Position numbers and translations under genes: made by a program | Shown: positions 36,694 through 38,334 of the stretch, piece by piece | Layout: each line of letters opens with the position of its first letter | Numbering within the stretch: position 1 is the stretch's first letter | Origin: Gamarada debralockiae | Taxonomy: Eukaryota; Ascomycota; Leotiomycetes; Helotiales; Hyphodiscaceae | NCBI GenBank assembly: GCA_002803225.1 | Contig: NXFV01001924.1 | Location: 1 to 38,334, forward strand | DNA: 38,334 nucleotides | Reading direction: 5' to 3' | The notes under the pieces: model-generated | Told to the model about the DNA's origin: nothing | Database searches by the model: none | Seen by the model: only the letters and a program-made list of their open reading frames with translations

Positions 36694-36702
36694 ATAGTAG
36701 GT
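36694..36702. repeat. Target-site duplication, right copy (ATAGTAGGT)
   Basis: Identical to 35924-35932. Confidence 0.8.
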
Positions 36703-37040
36703 GGCATCAAGCTTCTCTCTTATATCTTTTTATGGTACTTTGAAAAGAAGGGCAGTCTTAATCGCGATTCTCTTATCTCTTGAAGTAGAGAGGTGGTTCT
36801 CATGGTGGTGGTGTGGTGTATGAGGCTCTTTAAGCTGTGATTCTAGCTCTGAATCATAGCTTGCTTTAGATTCAGTGAGGATGTGGGACTCTGGTAGAGT
36901 CCCACAAGTCTCTTGTGTCGATTGAGAAGCCATTAGATTAATTAAATCAATTGAATTGAGATAGTCGTAAAAGGTTAAGAGAGGCAGAGAGAGTGTTCTA
37001 GAGAGTAGATGTAAAGGGGGCATATCACGTGGTGGTGCCA

Positions 37041-37099
37041 AAATAAGGTGATAAAATGTCGGTTGATATTGGCAAATAAGTGGGGATTAACAAAACATT
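37041..37099. repeat. Right TIR of the Tc1/mariner element
   Basis: It is the inverted match of 34667-34727. It is followed by an A-run and a G-rich stretch (37110-37140) that mirrors the C-run outside the left repeat. Confidence 0.85.
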
Positions 37100-37201
37100 A
37101 AAAAAAAAGGGAGGAGAGGGGGGAGGGGGGGGGAGGAAGGAGGAATAGTAAGAGTTGCGGCCATTACTCTCCGCCCACCTAAGCGAGAACCATGAAAATG
37201 A

Positions 37202-38334
37202 CCCCCTAACTTATATAAATCACTACAATTCAATTAATAATTATTTTAAGCTTAAATCAAAGTTATAAATTAATTAATAGTAGCTAATGCACGTACTTCA
37301 ATCACACCCTCAATTTTGCAAGTCAATTGCTCTATATAGTACCGGAAATCACGTGGGTCTACCTAGTCCCAAAGCTTTTGAAGCTCCCTACATATGTCCT
37401 CCTTATTTTTTGGCATATACAACAATTTTTTTAGCTCTTCTTTTATCTATCGCTATACCTTCTCAATTGGGTTTAGATCTAGTGAAGAAGGAGGCCAAGA
37501 AAACCCTCTGATCCTATGCTATAGCCTAGGGAGTCGAGCGTTCCCTATATATACCTTAGACCTATCCTCTATGAAGATATACTCTGGACCTAGCTAGTCA
37601 AACAACGGGAAAACCACAGGCTGTAGAACTTGCTAGAGGTAGGCCTTAGAGCAAATACTCTTGCGGCTAGGGGGCTTCTCTATAAAGACTAATAGTGACT
37701 TATAATCCCAGCTAATAGCCCCCTAAATCATGACCGAGAACCTTCCTGACCGATACACTAACCGCATATAATCTGTACAACGTTTTTCGTCTACCCGGCG
37801 TATAACCCAGATCCTTCTATACTTCCTAACCTCGAAAGTAGCTTCGTCTGACTATATAACCTTCCTCTAGTCTCCTCTAGGCCTGCCATCATCCCTATAC
37901 GCAGTATAGTCTGAGGTTCCCTACCACCTGTGTTCCAAAGCAAACCCTAGCCGCTTCTTGGCTTGTTTCCGTCAAATGTAAGGTCTTGGGCATACGATAC
38001 AGCGACGGTAGCCTGCGCGACGCAGTTCTCGACGAATAGTTCTAGTAGAGGCTTTGACTCCTAGTTAGGCTTTGACCTGCTCAAATGATAGTCGGCGCGT
38101 CGACTAATCTTTTGCGATATAGCGGATATAACGTCGGATTTCGCGGACAAACATCATATGTGGCTTATAAACCTTTGATTTTCGACTTCTGCGGCAATGT
38201 TCTTGGTGTAGAATGTCCCGAATAGTGCGTCGAGGAGCACCGGTCTTCAGGACAATGTCGCGTTGTGAAAATCCAAGGCGGCTCATACCGCGTATAATTG
38301 CGCGCGCAGGAGTAGGCCATTCTTCGTTTTCTTT
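37202..38334 (-). mobile_element. Second Tc1/mariner element, truncated by the window end
   Basis: It begins with a CCCCCTAACTTATATAAATC-type terminus at about 37202, sharing 13 bases with the fragment at 1168. It contains a minus-strand transposase that continues past the window end. Its sequence is distinct from the element ending at 37145, so it belongs to another family. Confidence 0.75.
37270..38334 (-). pseudogene. Tc1/mariner transposase relic, 5' end outside the window
   Basis: The frame is open at the window edge and reads inward through an HTH region (S-R-L-G-F-S-Q-R-D-I-V, then P-R-R-T-I-R-D-I-L) to a DDE domain. The first Asp is intact in S-D-E-A-T-F (codon 37846-37848), the second lies in F-I-E-D-R-S-K-V-Y, and the third site is in L-D-L-N-P-I-E-K-V. 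It ends at TAA 37270-37272. Stops sit at expected Trp codons (37852-37854 before S-D-E; 37733-37735 after V-M-I; two after E-K-V), all TGG to TAG. One CAG to TAG lies in the C-terminal part. This is a RIP-inactivated copy. Confidence 0.8.

Larger units (their letters stand above)
34763..36933 (-). pseudogene. Tc1/mariner transposase relic, interrupted and RIP-mutated
   Basis: The frame starts at an ATG at 36933 (M-A-S-Q-S-T-Q). An HTH region follows (K-R-I-A-I-K-T-A-L-L-F), then a DDE catalytic domain. The second catalytic Asp is seen in I-Y-Q-Q-D-G-A (codon 35306-35308) and the third position in S-P-D-L-N-L-I-E-H-I-W near 35050-35080. The first Asp is changed: the F-S-D-E-I-W site reads F-S-N-K-I-stop (Asn codon 35579-35581), three G-to-A changes after T in a row, as RIP produces. 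More than ten stops follow the same pattern. With the 761-bp insert and one copy of its target duplication removed, the frame runs through the joint. It cannot be active. Confidence 0.8.
34659..37145 (-). mobile_element. Tc1/mariner element, RIP-damaged, with a nested insertion
   Basis: The terminal inverted repeats (34667-34727 and 37041-37099, about 60 bp, strongly similar) enclose a minus-strand transposase relic. Runs of C/G flank the repeats, and TA dinucleotides at 34657-34658 and 37146-37147 are the probable target duplication, so the ends are good to within a few bases. A 761-bp second element interrupts the transposase. Confidence 0.85.

Noticed and set aside
37100..37140. G-rich run as a separate regulatory or G-quadruplex element
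   Set aside because: It mirrors the C-run at the other end of the Tc1 element and is best read as part of its terminus.

Overview
The window looks like nuclear DNA of a filamentous ascomycete. The evidence is the many short introns (about 47-73 bp, GT..AG, with CTAAC/CTGAC-like branch sites), a fused Arg5,6-type arginine enzyme, a Zn2Cys6 regulator, a patatin/NB-ARC/TPR NLR-like protein, and transposon relics with RIP-type decay (TGG to TAG, CAG to TAG). A Leotiomycete is my guess only. All exon boundaries were worked out by eye from reading-frame continuity and splice signals.

Layout: 1-1255 is transposon debris (a Ty1/copia integrase-region relic, then a Tc1/mariner terminal fragment). 1473-12333 holds two related full-length cytochrome P450 genes (+) on either side of a HExxH protein (-) and an unrecognised three-exon gene (+). 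13395-16786 holds a secreted six-hairpin glycosidase-like gene and a frameshifted small secreted protein gene (both -). 17969-21681 holds a Zn2Cys6 regulator with one frameshift and a charged coiled-coil protein (both +). 22010-24757 is the housekeeping arginine gene arg5,6 (-). 25799-30904 holds a synaptobrevin-type R-SNARE and, just upstream on the same strand, a patatin-NB-ARC-TPR NLR-like gene. 33226-34629 is a GH76/Dfg5-like cell-wall gene whose GPI-anchor tail lies out of frame. From 34659 to the end are two Tc1/mariner relics; the first carries a nested 761-bp non-autonomous element with a 9-bp target duplication.

How the genes may work together: the most interesting pairing is the SNARE next to the patatin NLR, because in Neurospora a patatin NLR (PLP-1) monitors the exocytic SNARE SEC-9 and triggers cell death on allorecognition. 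The P450 region could be part of a metabolic cluster, but no PKS, NRPS or terpene synthase is present. The gene island lies between RIP-damaged transposons on both sides.
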